Assembly: GCA_017521965.1 (NCBI GenBank)
Contig: JAFXAY010000096.1
Coordinates: forward strand, 1 to 64,000
DNA from: Tidjanibacter sp.
Lineage (GTDB): Bacteria; Bacteroidota; Bacteroidia; Bacteroidales; Rikenellaceae
Reading direction: 5' to 3'
DNA: 64,000 nt
Part shown: piece by piece, positions 53,461 to 62,569 of the stretch
Position numbering within the stretch: the first letter of the stretch is position 1
Layout: every line of letters starts with the position of its first letter
Program-made: the position numbers and the translations under genes
The notes under the pieces: generated by a model
The model's input: the letters and a program-made list of their open reading frames with translations, nothing else
Databases searched by the model: none
What the model was told of the DNA's origin: nothing

Positions 53461-54414
53461 ATGAAGGAACAGCTCGAAGCACTTAACGCTCTGACTATCA
53501 ATTTCGGAGCAGGAGGTATGACCATCGTCAACATCATTCTCGCATTTGTGATGTTTGGCGTGGCACTCGGTATCAAACTCGACACTTTCAAAGAGGTACT
53601 CACCAAGCCCAAATCGGTAATCCTTGGCATCTTGCTCCAATGGGTGGGACTCCCCGCAGTCACCTTCCTCGCGGCATTGCTGCTCAGCCCGTGGATTACC
53701 CCGATGGTGGCTCTCGGTATGATTTTGGTTGCCTCCTGCCCGGGTGGTAATATGTCCAACTTTATGTCGTCGCTCGCAAAGGGCAACACCGAGCTTTCGG
53801 TGACGATGACCGCCATCACCACCGCCTTTGCACCACTCATCACCCCCTTCAACTTCTTCTTCTGGGGGTCGTTGTACAGCAATATCATCAGCGTTCACGG
53901 CGACATCCCCCGCTTGGTAATCCCCTTCTTCCCTATGTTGGAACAGATTATGTTGTTGCTTGGTCTGCCCATCATCCTGGGTCTGCTCTTCTCGCACTAC
54001 TTCCCCAAGATGACGCAGAAAATCACCAAGCCTGCACAGTGGATTTCGATTGCCCTATTTATGGGTATGATTATCGTGTCGTTCTCGCAGAATTGGCGAT
54101 TGTTTGTCGAAAACCTCTTCTACATCGTTATCATAGTGCTGGTACACAACGGTCTGGCACTCAGCACCGGCTACCTCGGCGGCACTCTCGGCAAGGTGAG
54201 CCAGAGAGACCGACGCTCACTCACCATCGAGGTGGGCATCCAGAACTCAGGTCTGGGTCTGATATTGCTCTTCAACCCCGCCATCTTCCCGCCCGAGATT
54301 TGGCACGGACACTATGGCGGTATGCTGATTATCACCGCTTGGTGGGGCATTTGGCACATCATTTCGGGTCTGACGGTAGCAGGTCTGTTCCGTCGCACCC
54401 CACTCAAAGAGTAA
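53461..54414 (+). CDS. BASS-family sodium-coupled transporter, second copy
   Basis: The 317-residue inner-membrane protein has about nine to ten hydrophobic segments. LVASCPGGNMSNFMSSLAKGN contains the GGN(M/S)SN substrate-site motif of bile acid:sodium symporters, and TIEVGIQNSGLGL the second Na+ site. It imports an organic anion with Na+. The substrate is unknown. First of three closely spaced genes with plsC and a barrel protein. Confidence 0.92.
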   Translation: MKEQLEALNALTINFGAGGMTIVNIILAFVMFGVALGIKLDTFKEVLTKPKSVILGILLQWVGLPAVTFLAALLLSPWITPMVALGMILVASCPGGNMSNFMSSLAKGNTELSVTMTAITTAFAPLITPFNFFFWGSLYSNIISVHGDIPRLVIPFFPMLEQIMLLLGLPIILGLLFSHYFPKMTQKITKPAQWISIALFMGMIIVSFSQNWRLFVENLFYIVIIVLVHNGLALSTGYLGGTLGKVSQRDRRSLTIEVGIQNSGLGLILLFNPAIFPPEIWHGHYGGMLIITAWWGIWHIISGLTVAGLFRRTPLKE

Positions 54415-54433
54415 CACCCATAACACCTAACCT

Positions 54434-55768
54434 ATGGCTAAGAAAACCAAGAAGATACAAGACTACGACAGAGCCTACGCACTGCTACGCCATTATGTAG
54501 ATTTCGCTCTGCGCCTCTCCTATCGAGGTATTGAGTATCGTGGCGTAGAGTCGCTGCCCACCGACGGAGCAATAATCTTCGCCCCCAACCACACCAACGC
54601 TCTGATGGACGCACTCGTCATCTTGGCTATGGACCGTCGTCCGAAGGTATTTGTGGCTCGTGCCGATATCTTTCGCAACCCGATGCTCGCCAAGATATTC
54701 AGGTTCCTCAAAATTATGCCCATTATGCGTATGCGCGATGGCATTGACGAGGTGCGCAAGAACAACAAGACCATCGAAAAGTCGGTCGATGTGCTGCGCG
54801 ACAAGGTGCCTTTCTGCATCTTCCCCGAGGGCACTCACCAAGCCAAATACTCGCTCCAAATGCTCTCTAAGGGTGTTTTCCGTATTGCGCTCCAAGCTCA
54901 GGAGCTGATGCCCGACGTGCCACTCTACATTGTCCCTGTGGGTATGCGCTACGGTAACTTCTTCCGTTTCCGCTCTACGGTACGCGTACAGATGGGCACT
55001 CCGATTAATGTTGGTGAGTACATTGCCGAGCACCCCGACCAGCAGCCTGCCGAGCGTATGAATGCCCTGCGCACACTCCTCACCGAGCGTATCAAGGAGT
55101 CGATATTCTATATTCCCAACGACGAGGACTACGATGCCACCTACGAGATTTGCGCTGCTGTGGCTAAGCCATTGGAGAAGGAGTTGGAGGGTAAACGTGG
55201 AGGCAAACGTATCTCCTCGCTCGACGCTCACTTCGAGGCCAACAACCTAACCGTTAGCCAATTGCAAGAGATGAAGGAGGCAGAGCCCGAGCGTGCTGCG
55301 GAGCTACTCGCGCTGGGTAACGAGGCCCACAAGTTGCGCAACAAGCACCGCGTAAGTATGTCGTCGGTGTCGGTCAAGTACCCCTTCTGGTCGCGTCTGC
55401 TCAAAGCGCTCTTCCTGGTGGCAACTATGGGCTATTGGATTCCCGTGTCACTACTCACCCTGCCTATCAATGCGCTCTGCGCCTTTGCCTTTACGCTCAT
55501 CAAGGATATGGCCTTCCGCAACTCGGTACGCTTTGTGGTCAATCTGGTGCTTTGGCCTCTGCTGATGATTGTCTATGGTGTGCTGTTGCTCGTCTTCCTG
55601 CCTTGGCAGTGGGCACTGCTGGCCATTGTGGCACTCCTGCCCGCGCCTGTTGTGGCTCACGAGGTCTATCGTCTGTGGCGACTGATTGGCTCCGACGTGC
55701 GCTTCCTGGGGCAGAAACGACTGCGTAATATCTACAAGGAAATACGTGAAAAAATGTTGAATAAATAA
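54434..55768 (+). CDS. plsC: PlsC-like glycerolipid acyltransferase
   Basis: The 444-residue protein has APNHTNALMDAL (NHx4D, catalytic) and FPEGTH (glycerol-phosphate binding) in the first 150 residues. A C-terminal part (about 310-430) has two or more hydrophobic segments. It is longer than simple PlsC and resembles the larger acyltransferases of Bacteroidota. It probably acylates lysophosphatidate at the membrane. Middle gene of the operon. Confidence 0.88.
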   Translation: MAKKTKKIQDYDRAYALLRHYVDFALRLSYRGIEYRGVESLPTDGAIIFAPNHTNALMDALVILAMDRRPKVFVARADIFRNPMLAKIFRFLKIMPIMRMRDGIDEVRKNNKTIEKSVDVLRDKVPFCIFPEGTHQAKYSLQMLSKGVFRIALQAQELMPDVPLYIVPVGMRYGNFFRFRSTVRVQMGTPINVGEYIAEHPDQQPAERMNALRTLLTERIKESIFYIPNDEDYDATYEICAAVAKPLEKELEGKRGGKRISSLDAHFEANNLTVSQLQEMKEAEPERAAELLALGNEAHKLRNKHRVSMSSVSVKYPFWSRLLKALFLVATMGYWIPVSLLTLPINALCAFAFTLIKDMAFRNSVRFVVNLVLWPLLMIVYGVLLLVFLPWQWALLAIVALLPAPVVAHEVYRLWRLIGSDVRFLGQKRLRNIYKEIREKMLNK

Positions 55769-55785
55769 TTGAAATAGAGATAACT

Positions 55786-57168
55786 ATGAAAAGATTTTTC
55801 GCACTTATCATCATATCGTTGCTGACTGCCGCGCAGCTTAGTGGTCAGTCGAAGGAGATTGTCAAAACAGGTATCAACCTCGGTCCTCTCCCCGCAGTGG
55901 CTTTCGATGCCGACAAGGGCTTCCAGATGGGTGGCCTGCTCAACATCTACGACTTTGGCGATGGCTCGACCTATCCCAATCCACGCCAGCAATGGTATAT
56001 GGAGGCTTCGTTCTTCACCAAAGGCTCACAGCTCTATGTGTTGAGCTACGACTCCAAGGTGCTCATACCCGGTATGCGCTTCTCCACCACCTTTACGATG
56101 ACCAACGACAAGGCAATGGACTTCTATGGCTTCAATGGCTATATGTCCTACTACGACAGCGAGCGTGTGGAGTTGGGCAAGACGAGCGACGACTACTTCC
56201 TCTACTCGCCCAAGTACCGCGTGGATCGCATTGCAGCCCTCTTCAAGGCCGACCTGATTGGCAACCTGTGGGACAACAAACTCTTCTGGGAGGCTGGCTA
56301 CCACCTCAACTACTTCAAGCAGGGCGCTATCAACCGCGAGAAAATCAACAAGAACAAGGAGGAGAACAAGATGTTCCCCGACTCCGAAACCACCATCTAC
56401 GAGCAGTACCGCAGTTGGGGCCTTATCCCCGACGAGGTGGCTGGTGGCGGTCTGGGCAGTTCGATTCGCCTGGGTCTGCTCTACGACACTCGCGACAAGG
56501 AGGGTGCTCCCTCGCGTGGCACGTGGGCTGAGGCACACATCACCGCCGCTCCCAAGTGGTTGGGCAGCACCACACCCTATTATAAATACTCGGCAACCCT
56601 CCGCCAATACTTCCCGCTGGTGCCTAACGATGTGCTCACCCTCGCCTACCGACTCAACTATGAGGGTACTTTCGGCAAAGATGCACCCTACTATATCCTT
56701 CCCTACATCACCACTATGGGTCAGAGCTACGACCGCGACGGTATGGGTGGCTTCCGCACTACCCGTGGCCTGATGCGCAACCGTGTGCAGGGTCTGGATA
56801 TGTTGGCCTACAATGCCGAGCTGCGTTGGCGCTTTGTGCAGTTCCCGCTCTTCAACCAGAATATCGCTCTGGGACTCAACATATTCAGCGATGGCGCAAT
56901 GGTCACCAAGAACTACGATATGAGCTTCCGCCGCTCAGCTGCCGACTTCCGCTCGGCCGACGAGTACGCCAAGGCGCGTAAGTCCTACGACGAGTATATG
57001 GCGCTGGGGCAGAAAAAAGACTCGATGCACTCGACAGTTGGTGCAGGTTTCCGTTTTATTATGAATCAGAACTTTATCGTCTGCTTGGAGTATGGCAAGC
57101 CCATCGGCAAATACGCCGCACAAGATGGCAATGGCGCCTTCTATATCAACACCGGCTACCTATTCTAA
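55786..57168 (+). CDS. Outer-membrane barrel protein, surface-antigen family
   Basis: The 460-residue protein has a signal peptide (about 1-20, ending LSGQ). A 16-strand-like barrel with LGLLYDTRDKEGAPSRGTWAEA near the middle and GMGGFRTTRGLMRNRV is typical of the BamA/TamA barrel domain, without POTRA repeats. It ends GYLF. Function probably envelope-related; not BamA itself, which is about 800 residues. Seventeen bases after plsC. Confidence 0.82.
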   Translation: MKRFFALIIISLLTAAQLSGQSKEIVKTGINLGPLPAVAFDADKGFQMGGLLNIYDFGDGSTYPNPRQQWYMEASFFTKGSQLYVLSYDSKVLIPGMRFSTTFTMTNDKAMDFYGFNGYMSYYDSERVELGKTSDDYFLYSPKYRVDRIAALFKADLIGNLWDNKLFWEAGYHLNYFKQGAINREKINKNKEENKMFPDSETTIYEQYRSWGLIPDEVAGGGLGSSIRLGLLYDTRDKEGAPSRGTWAEAHITAAPKWLGSTTPYYKYSATLRQYFPLVPNDVLTLAYRLNYEGTFGKDAPYYILPYITTMGQSYDRDGMGGFRTTRGLMRNRVQGLDMLAYNAELRWRFVQFPLFNQNIALGLNIFSDGAMVTKNYDMSFRRSAADFRSADEYAKARKSYDEYMALGQKKDSMHSTVGAGFRFIMNQNFIVCLEYGKPIGKYAAQDGNGAFYINTGYLF

Positions 57169-57191
57169 AAAAGAGAAACTCGCTTGATAAT

Positions 57192-57226
57192 AACCCCGAG
57201 AGTGATTCGAAACCACTCTCGGGGTT
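57192..57226 (+). terminator. Terminator after barrel gene
   Basis: AACCCCGAGAGTG (57192-57204) pairs with CACTCTCGGGGTT (57214-57226), a perfect 13-bp stem with a 9-base loop. It has the same design as the orphan hairpin at 53192-53226. Confidence 0.85.
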
Positions 57227-57231
57227 TACTA

Positions 57232-57258
57232 TTTTTGAATTTTGCATTTTGCATTTTG
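57232..57258. repeat. TTTTGAA/TTTTGCA heptad array
   Basis: Four units of TTTTG(A/C)A type lie right after a GC-rich hairpin, as in the two composite blocks. One TTG of the array serves as the -33 box of the next gene. Confidence 0.65.
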
Positions 57259-57278
57259 GAAATTGAGTTATACTTTTG
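57249..57278 (+). promoter_or_regulatory. Promoter of DMT family gene
   Basis: TTG (57249-57251) of the heptad array, 19 nt, TACTTTTG (57271-57278), 28 bases before the start codon. Confidence 0.75.
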
Positions 57279-57306
57279 CGGCCGAAATTGCTATACAGAT
57301 AATTAT

Positions 57307-57678
57307 ATGAAGGGTTTATACACAATTATGCTCTTGCTGGTCAGCAACACCTTTATGACCTTTGCGTGGTATGGTCACTTGAAGGCTCAGCAGATCAGCC
57401 CCAAGTTCTCGACACTCCCCATCTTTGTGGTCATCATCATCAGTTGGCTCATCGCGCTCTTCGAGTACTGCGCTATGGTCCCCGCCAACCGTCTGGGCTT
57501 TGTCGATAATGGAGGCCCGTTCACACTCTTCCAGCTGAAAATCATTCAGGAGGTAATCTCACTGACGGTATTCACGCTGCTGGCAATCCTGCTCTTCAAG
57601 ACCGAGACGTTTCGCCTCAACTACCTCTGGTCGTTCCTCTGTCTGGTGGGTGCGGTCTTCTTCGCCTTCAAGAAGTAG
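57307..57678 (+). CDS. DMT family (DUF486) small membrane protein
   Basis: The 123-residue protein has four hydrophobic segments. NTFMTFAWYGHLK near residues 15-27 and FEYCAMVPANRLGF are the DUF486 signatures. Distantly like small multidrug-resistance exporters. The ATG at 57307 follows the promoter; the longer frame runs through it and is discarded. The function is unknown. Confidence 0.85.
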   Translation: MKGLYTIMLLLVSNTFMTFAWYGHLKAQQISPKFSTLPIFVVIIISWLIALFEYCAMVPANRLGFVDNGGPFTLFQLKIIQEVISLTVFTLLAILLFKTETFRLNYLWSFLCLVGAVFFAFKK

Positions 57679-57749
57679 CAGTCAACACAACAATCGGTCG
57701 CAAAAGTAACACCTTTGGGCTTATTGTGCTCAATATCAAACCATTGCTC

Positions 57750-57779
57750 TTGCCATTAACGATTAGTTGTTTACCTTTG
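57750..57779 (+). promoter_or_regulatory. Orphan consensus promoter
   Basis: TTG (57750-57752), 19 nt, TACCTTTG (57772-57779). No coding gene follows on the plus strand. Confidence 0.65.
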
Positions 57780-57784
57780 TACTG

Positions 57785-58015
57785 TTCTTTCGCTCGGTAA
57801 TTGGTTATCACGGTGGGAGAGCGCGCGGATTGCTTGTCCGCCCGTGGTATGTTCCCAAACCCAGAATAACCTTTATAGTAAACTACAATGACTAATGGTG
57901 TCGCTCTCGCATCTCTTTCACCCATTATTTTGAGCGACCGACCTCCACAGGCTTAGAGTATTCGCAAACAAATAGGGACTCTCTTACCGTAAGGTTTGAG
58001 AGTCCCTATTGCATT
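57785..58015 (+). ncRNA. Candidate non-coding RNA between DMT and S46 genes
   Basis: The stretch from the orphan promoter to a hairpin terminator is about 230 nt with no credible plus-strand frame. It includes GCGGA/TCCGC and CACGG/CCGTG pairings near 57810-57846. An 85-codon minus-strand frame here has no recognisable family. No Rfam family is recognised by eye; confidence is low. Confidence 0.35.
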
Positions 58016-58016
58016 T
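57971..58016. terminator. Hairpin closing the orphan unit
   Basis: AATAGGGACTCTC (57971-57983) pairs with GAGAGTCCCTATT (57998-58010), perfect 13 bp, with a nested TTAC/GTAA. Followed on the plus strand by GCATTTCT. Confidence 0.7.
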
Positions 58017-58020
58017 CTAA

Positions 58021-58140
58021 TAAGTTGTATAACAAGAGGGATTTCAAGGCTTGCGAAGGCGAGGCAAGCGGAGTTTACTTGAAGTAAATGAGCATTGCCG
58101 AACCGAGCGTAACGCAGAAATCACCTTGTTAGACAACTTA
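58021..58140. repeat. Palindromic gene-end repeat, copy 3
   Basis: The outermost arms TAAGTTGT (58021-58028) and ACAACTTA (58133-58140) pair, then AACAAG/CTTGTT and GATTTC/GAAATC. Inside are a CTTGC/GCAAG hairpin and the core TTTACTTGAAGTAAATGAGCA (58074-58094) with CCGAACCGAGCGTAACG. The last arm includes the S46 peptidase stop codon. Together with the preceding unit this fills 57679-58137. Confidence 0.65.
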
Positions 58141-60183
58141 TTCACTGAAAACCATCTCGTCGAAGAGATAATCCGCCTCACCAATACGGTCGATAGTGAA
58201 GAGCACAAAGCGGATATCAACAGCAATGTTGCGGCACACCTCGGAGTCAAACTCCAAGTCACTCATAGTGCTGAGCCAAGTGCGGTCGAAGTTGATACCC
58301 AGCAGCTCACCGTCACCATTGAGCACGGGGCTACCCGAGTTACCACCGGTGGTGTGGTTGGTGGCGATAAATGCCACAGGCACAGTGAGGTGAGGTTTCT
58401 CCTCAGTACCGGTGTTGATAGCCCAGCGACCATAATCCTTGGTGCGATAGATCTCTCTCAGGCGGTCGGGCACGTCGTAGTCATAGACCTCGGGGCTGTC
58501 CTTCTCCATAATACCGTCGAGGGTGGTGAAGTGCTTGTAGCTGATGGCGTCATCGCCCTCGTAGCCCTGCACACTACCGTAGGCCACACGCAGAGTGAGG
58601 TTAGCATCGGGGAAGAAGATACGGTTGGGCTCAAAATCCATCTGACCCTGCATATAGGTATGGTAGAGAGTGGTAATCTGCGAGTTAAGCTCGTTGTAGC
58701 GAGGAGTAATCTCGTTGCGCGAGATTTCCGAGAAGGCAGCAAGAAGTTTGTAAGCGGGATCCTCCTTGATGTCCACGCACGCGGCCTTAGCAGCCTCAAA
58801 CTTCTCGCGCGAGGTGAGATTGCTCTCGGCAAAGAGGGCATCTACAAGTGCCTCAACCGAGCCATACTTCTCAATCTGCTCAGTGAAGTAGGCGGGCACA
58901 AAACGAGGCTCAGCCTGCTCGGCGTAGGTAGCCCACACCTGCACTGCTATATCGCGATCGATCTCGGCGGAGTAGTTCTTGTAGAAGCTATCGGGATTCC
59001 AATTCCCGCGTGTAGCGTTGCTGGCTGCGCTCATCAACTCCACCACCGAGAAAGCCTCGCTATACAGGTCGCGTGCCATAGCGTAGGGCAGCAATTCGTC
59101 GTAGGCAGCGTGGAGTTGGGGCAGTACATCTTTATACTCAGGTCGGCTACTCTCAGCCCACTTTTGGAATGATGCCTCGTAGGTCTGCTTTTTCTGCACG
59201 GTACCCAGACGCTCCAAGCCGAGGCTCTCGCCCTGCCACTTCTTCCAAGCATTGGCAATGTTGGCGTGCTTCGAGGCGTACATAATACGCACCTCGGGAT
59301 CGGCCTCCTGAGCGGCGATGATGGTGTTGAGTCGCTTGGTGCGGAGGTCTATCTTCACGGGGTTGGAGTGGTTGAGGGTGTAATCCACAAAGTCGGAGGT
59401 CACATAGCGGCGGGTAGTGCCGGGGAAACCGTAAATCATAGTGAAGTCGCCCTGTTCCACACCCTTAGTTGAGATTGTGAAGAACTTCTTGGGACGGTAG
59501 GGAACATTATCCTTCGAGTATGCTGCGGGCTTGTTGTCCTTGTCGGCATAGATGCGGAAGATGGAGAAGTCGCCGGTGTGGCGAGGCCACATCCAGTTAT
59601 CGGTGTCGCCACCGAACTTACCAATCGACGAGGGAGGTGCAGCCACCAGACGTACGTCACGGAAAACCTCATAGACAAAGAGGAAATACTGGTTGCCATA
59701 GTAGAGCGACTCCACCGATGCCGAGTAGCGACCATCTTCGCGTGCCTCGTCAGCAATGTCGGCAGCCTTCTCGCCAGCGTTGATACGTTCGGTCACATCC
59801 TCCATACGCACCAAGAACGAGACCGACAGACCCGGGTTGGGCAACTCCTCCTCACGCGACAAGGCCCAGAAGCCATTAGTGAGGTAGTCGTGTTCGAGCG
59901 AGGAGTGCGACTGAATCTGGCTATAACCGCAGTGGTGATTGGTCAGCAGCAGACCCTCAGCCGAGATAAGTTCGCCCGTACAGCCACCACCGAAGAGCAC
60001 CACGGCATCTTTCATCGACGCTTGGTTGATGCTGTAAATATCCTCGGCAGTGAGTCGGAAACCCTTAGCCTGCATATCCTTAATTTTGTCACCAATCAGA
60101 CTTGGCAACCACATACCTTCGTCGGCACGTGCCACACCCGAAAGGGCCAGCAGAGCGACAATCGAAAATAGAAATTTCTTCAT
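58138..60183 (-). CDS. S46 dipeptidyl-peptidase, DPP11-like
   Basis: The 681-residue exported serine peptidase has a signal peptide (about 1-20, ending VARA). GGGCTGELIS and LLTNHHCGY hold the catalytic histidine, and TGGNSGSPVLNGDGELLGINFDR holds the serine. The Arg after FD near the end corresponds to the DPP11-type residue that favours Asp/Glu at P1, whereas DPP7 has Gly; that points to an acidic-residue peptidase. It trims N-terminal dipeptides in the periplasm. Last gene of the minus-strand operon. Confidence 0.88.
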   Translation of the reverse strand: MKKFLFSIVALLALSGVARADEGMWLPSLIGDKIKDMQAKGFRLTAEDIYSINQASMKDAVVLFGGGCTGELISAEGLLLTNHHCGYSQIQSHSSLEHDYLTNGFWALSREEELPNPGLSVSFLVRMEDVTERINAGEKAADIADEAREDGRYSASVESLYYGNQYFLFVYEVFRDVRLVAAPPSSIGKFGGDTDNWMWPRHTGDFSIFRIYADKDNKPAAYSKDNVPYRPKKFFTISTKGVEQGDFTMIYGFPGTTRRYVTSDFVDYTLNHSNPVKIDLRTKRLNTIIAAQEADPEVRIMYASKHANIANAWKKWQGESLGLERLGTVQKKQTYEASFQKWAESSRPEYKDVLPQLHAAYDELLPYAMARDLYSEAFSVVELMSAASNATRGNWNPDSFYKNYSAEIDRDIAVQVWATYAEQAEPRFVPAYFTEQIEKYGSVEALVDALFAESNLTSREKFEAAKAACVDIKEDPAYKLLAAFSEISRNEITPRYNELNSQITTLYHTYMQGQMDFEPNRIFFPDANLTLRVAYGSVQGYEGDDAISYKHFTTLDGIMEKDSPEVYDYDVPDRLREIYRTKDYGRWAINTGTEEKPHLTVPVAFIATNHTTGGNSGSPVLNGDGELLGINFDRTWLSTMSDLEFDSEVCRNIAVDIRFVLFTIDRIGEADYLFDEMVFSE

Positions 60184-60204
60184 AATTAGTTGAGTTATTT
60201 GTTG

Positions 60205-60807
60205 TTAATGATTATTTACAAACTCTTCGAGTTCCACGTATAGTCGCTGCACGGGGAGGCCTATCACATTATAGAACGACCCCTCGATATGCTCCACTGC
60301 CGCATAGCCTATCCACTCCTGAATACCGTATGCCCCCGCCTTGTCGAGCGGCGAGTAGGTATCCACATAGTACTCTATCTCCTCCGAGCGCAACTCGCGG
60401 AAGCGCACCTTGCTGTGCGACGAGAAGGAGCGTCGGCCATCTGCCGAGCGGAGCACCACACCCGTAATCACCGTATGGGTCTGACCCGAGAGCGAGCGAA
60501 TCATCTCCACCGCCTCGGCTCTATCGGCAGGCTTACCCAAAATTCTATCGCCGAGTATCACCACCGTGTCGGCAGTAATCAGTATATCACCCTCAGCCAG
60601 CGGCTCAGGGTAGCCATCGGATTTGAGCCCTGCCAAGTACTCGGGTACAGCCTCCGAGGCCATATCGGCAGGATAGTTCTCTTCAACCTCATACTTGTCG
60701 GCCAGAGTAAAATCCAACCCGCAATCACCGAGCAACTGTCGGCGACGTGGCGAGTGGCTGGCAAGTATCAGCCTGCGACTGAGTAGTTTATCTTTCAGTA
60801 GTGTCAT
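60205..60807 (-). CDS. maf: Maf-family nucleotide pyrophosphatase
   Basis: The 200-residue protein opens with LILASHSPRRRQLL (SxSPRR, the Maf signature). Later DTVV and the KAGAYGIQ motif are typical. It hydrolyses modified or non-canonical nucleoside triphosphates. Overlaps the FAH gene stop by 4 bases. Confidence 0.94.
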   Translation of the reverse strand: MTLLKDKLLSRRLILASHSPRRRQLLGDCGLDFTLADKYEVEENYPADMASEAVPEYLAGLKSDGYPEPLAEGDILITADTVVILGDRILGKPADRAEAVEMIRSLSGQTHTVITGVVLRSADGRRSFSSHSKVRFRELRSEEIEYYVDTYSPLDKAGAYGIQEWIGYAAVEHIEGSFYNVIGLPVQRLYVELEEFVNNH

Positions 60808-61424
60808 CTAATGTCAAAGTTAAATAGTTCCTCGCCACAGAGCCAGGCACGGAGCACATCGCCACGCTCCACACGCCCCACCCCTGCGGGAGTTCCCGTA
60901 AATATAAGGTCGCCGGTGCGCAGGGTCATAAACTGCGACACATAGCATATCAATTCATCGACCGACCAAATCATATCGCCCGTAAAGCCCTGCTGCCTTG
61001 GCTCACCGTTGAGCGTCATCTCAAAGCGCAGGTTTTGTACATCGCCTCCCAACTCCGAGAGCGGCAGAAAGCGGGGTGAGATGGCTGCCGAGCGGTCGAA
61101 GCCCTTGGCCTGCTCCCACGGTAGTCCTGCTTCGATAGCCTTTCGTTGCAAATCTCTGGCAGTGAAGTCGATACCCAAGCCTACCTCGTCGTAGTACTTA
61201 TGCGCAAAGCGGGGGCTTATAGCCTTTCCCACTCGGTTAATCTTCACCACCAACTCCGTTTCGTACTCCACCTGCTGGCTGAACGTGGGGATATAGAAGG
61301 TGTCGTTGTTGCGCAGCATCGCAGTATCGGGTTTGAGGAAGTATATCGGCTCTGCCGAAGGCTCCCCATTATCGAACTCCTTGATGTGGTCGCGGTAGTT
61401 TCTACCTATACATATAATTTTCAT
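60804..61424 (-). CDS. Fumarylacetoacetate hydrolase family protein
   Basis: The 206-residue protein has CIGRNYRDHIKEF at the start. VEYETELVVKI (ExE metal ligands) and GLGIDFTARDLQ follow, then FTGTPAGVG near the end. Probable small acylpyruvate or decarboxylating FAH member; the substrate is unknown. Three bases after lpxB. Confidence 0.9.
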   Translation of the reverse strand: MKIICIGRNYRDHIKEFDNGEPSAEPIYFLKPDTAMLRNNDTFYIPTFSQQVEYETELVVKINRVGKAISPRFAHKYYDEVGLGIDFTARDLQRKAIEAGLPWEQAKGFDRSAAISPRFLPLSELGGDVQNLRFEMTLNGEPRQQGFTGDMIWSVDELICYVSQFMTLRTGDLIFTGTPAGVGRVERGDVLRAWLCGEELFNFDIR

Positions 61425-61427
61425 CGG

Positions 61428-62561
61428 CTACTCTCCTTTCAGCAATTCGACCATACGTCGTGCAAACCTCTCCGAGGCTCCCGCACCACCCACCACTGCC
61501 GATAGTTCGGCATAGTCGGCCATCATCTTGGCGTGGCCCTCGCCGCCCTTCATAACTCGTCGCAGTTCGGCCGAGGCGTTCTCCACCGACATATCGGCCT
61601 GCAACAACTCCTTAACCACCTCGCGCTCCATAATGATATTGACAAGCGAGATATATTTAATCTTCACCACCTTCTTAGCCAACCACATAGTCAGCGGGTC
61701 GAAACTGTAACATACCACCTCGGGAGTGCCGATAAGGGCAGTTTCGAGCGTTGCAGTACCCGAGGTCACCACTGCTGCATCTGCATAACTTAGCAACTCG
61801 TAGGTCTTGTCAGTCACATAGCTGAGTGGCGCATCACCTGCCACCTTGTCGTACAATCCACGGTCGAGCCACGACACTGCCGCCACCACAAACTGCACAT
61901 CGGTCATCTGTCGGGCAAGTGCCGCCATCTGGGGCAGATTATTCTTTATCTCGCTGCTGCGACTACCCGCCAGCAGTGCCACAAGAGGTTTTGCGGGGTC
62001 TAAGCCTTGCGCAGCAAAGAACTCCTTCCTGCTCGGCAAATTAGCAGTACGCTCACTGATAGCGTCCATCAGAGGGTTACCCTCGTAGATAGCCTCAATG
62101 CCTCGCTGGCGGAAATACTCCACCTCGAAGGGGAAGATGATAAAGAGCTTATCGACATACTTACGCAACTGCTTCACCCTCGACTGCTTCCACGCCCACA
62201 CCTTGGGCGATATGTAGTAGAAGACCTTGATACCGTGTTTTTTGGCAAACTTTGCCATTTTAAGGTTGTGGCCAGGGTAGTCGATGAGTATCAGCACGTC
62301 GGGCTTGTAGTCCAACACATCTTGCTGACACTGACCGAGTTGCGAAAGTATAGTACGCAGATTGCGCACCACCTCCACAGCACCGAAGAAAGAGGCACTC
62401 TTGTAGTGGTGTGCCAAGTTCTCGGCACCACCCACCTCGGCCATACGGTCGCCACCCCAGAAGCGAAACTTCGCCTCAGGGTCTGCCACCAGCAACCCCT
62501 TCATCAGATTTGCCCCGTGCAAATCGCCCGACGCTTCACCAGATATTATGTAATATCTCAT
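61428..62561 (-). CDS. lpxB: Lipid-A-disaccharide synthase
   Basis: The 377-residue GT19 glycosyltransferase opens with YYIISGEASGDLHGANLMK (the family's SGE.SGD motif). IDYPGHNLKMAKFAK, YYISPKVWAWKQSRV and ALLAGSRSSEIKNNLP follow. It joins UDP-diacylglucosamine and lipid X in lipid A synthesis at the inner-membrane face. Eight bases after trmD. Confidence 0.96.
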   Translation of the reverse strand: MRYYIISGEASGDLHGANLMKGLLVADPEAKFRFWGGDRMAEVGGAENLAHHYKSASFFGAVEVVRNLRTILSQLGQCQQDVLDYKPDVLILIDYPGHNLKMAKFAKKHGIKVFYYISPKVWAWKQSRVKQLRKYVDKLFIIFPFEVEYFRQRGIEAIYEGNPLMDAISERTANLPSRKEFFAAQGLDPAKPLVALLAGSRSSEIKNNLPQMAALARQMTDVQFVVAAVSWLDRGLYDKVAGDAPLSYVTDKTYELLSYADAAVVTSGTATLETALIGTPEVVCYSFDPLTMWLAKKVVKIKYISLVNIIMEREVVKELLQADMSVENASAELRRVMKGGEGHAKMMADYAELSAVVGGAGASERFARRMVELLKGE

Positions 62562-62569
62562 AATTCCTT

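Noticed and set aside
57668-57925. An 85-codon minus-strand frame between the DMT and S46 genes
   Set aside because: No domain, no ribosome site or promoter at the right place, and it crosses the candidate plus-strand RNA and the end of the DMT gene. Kept only as an alternative.
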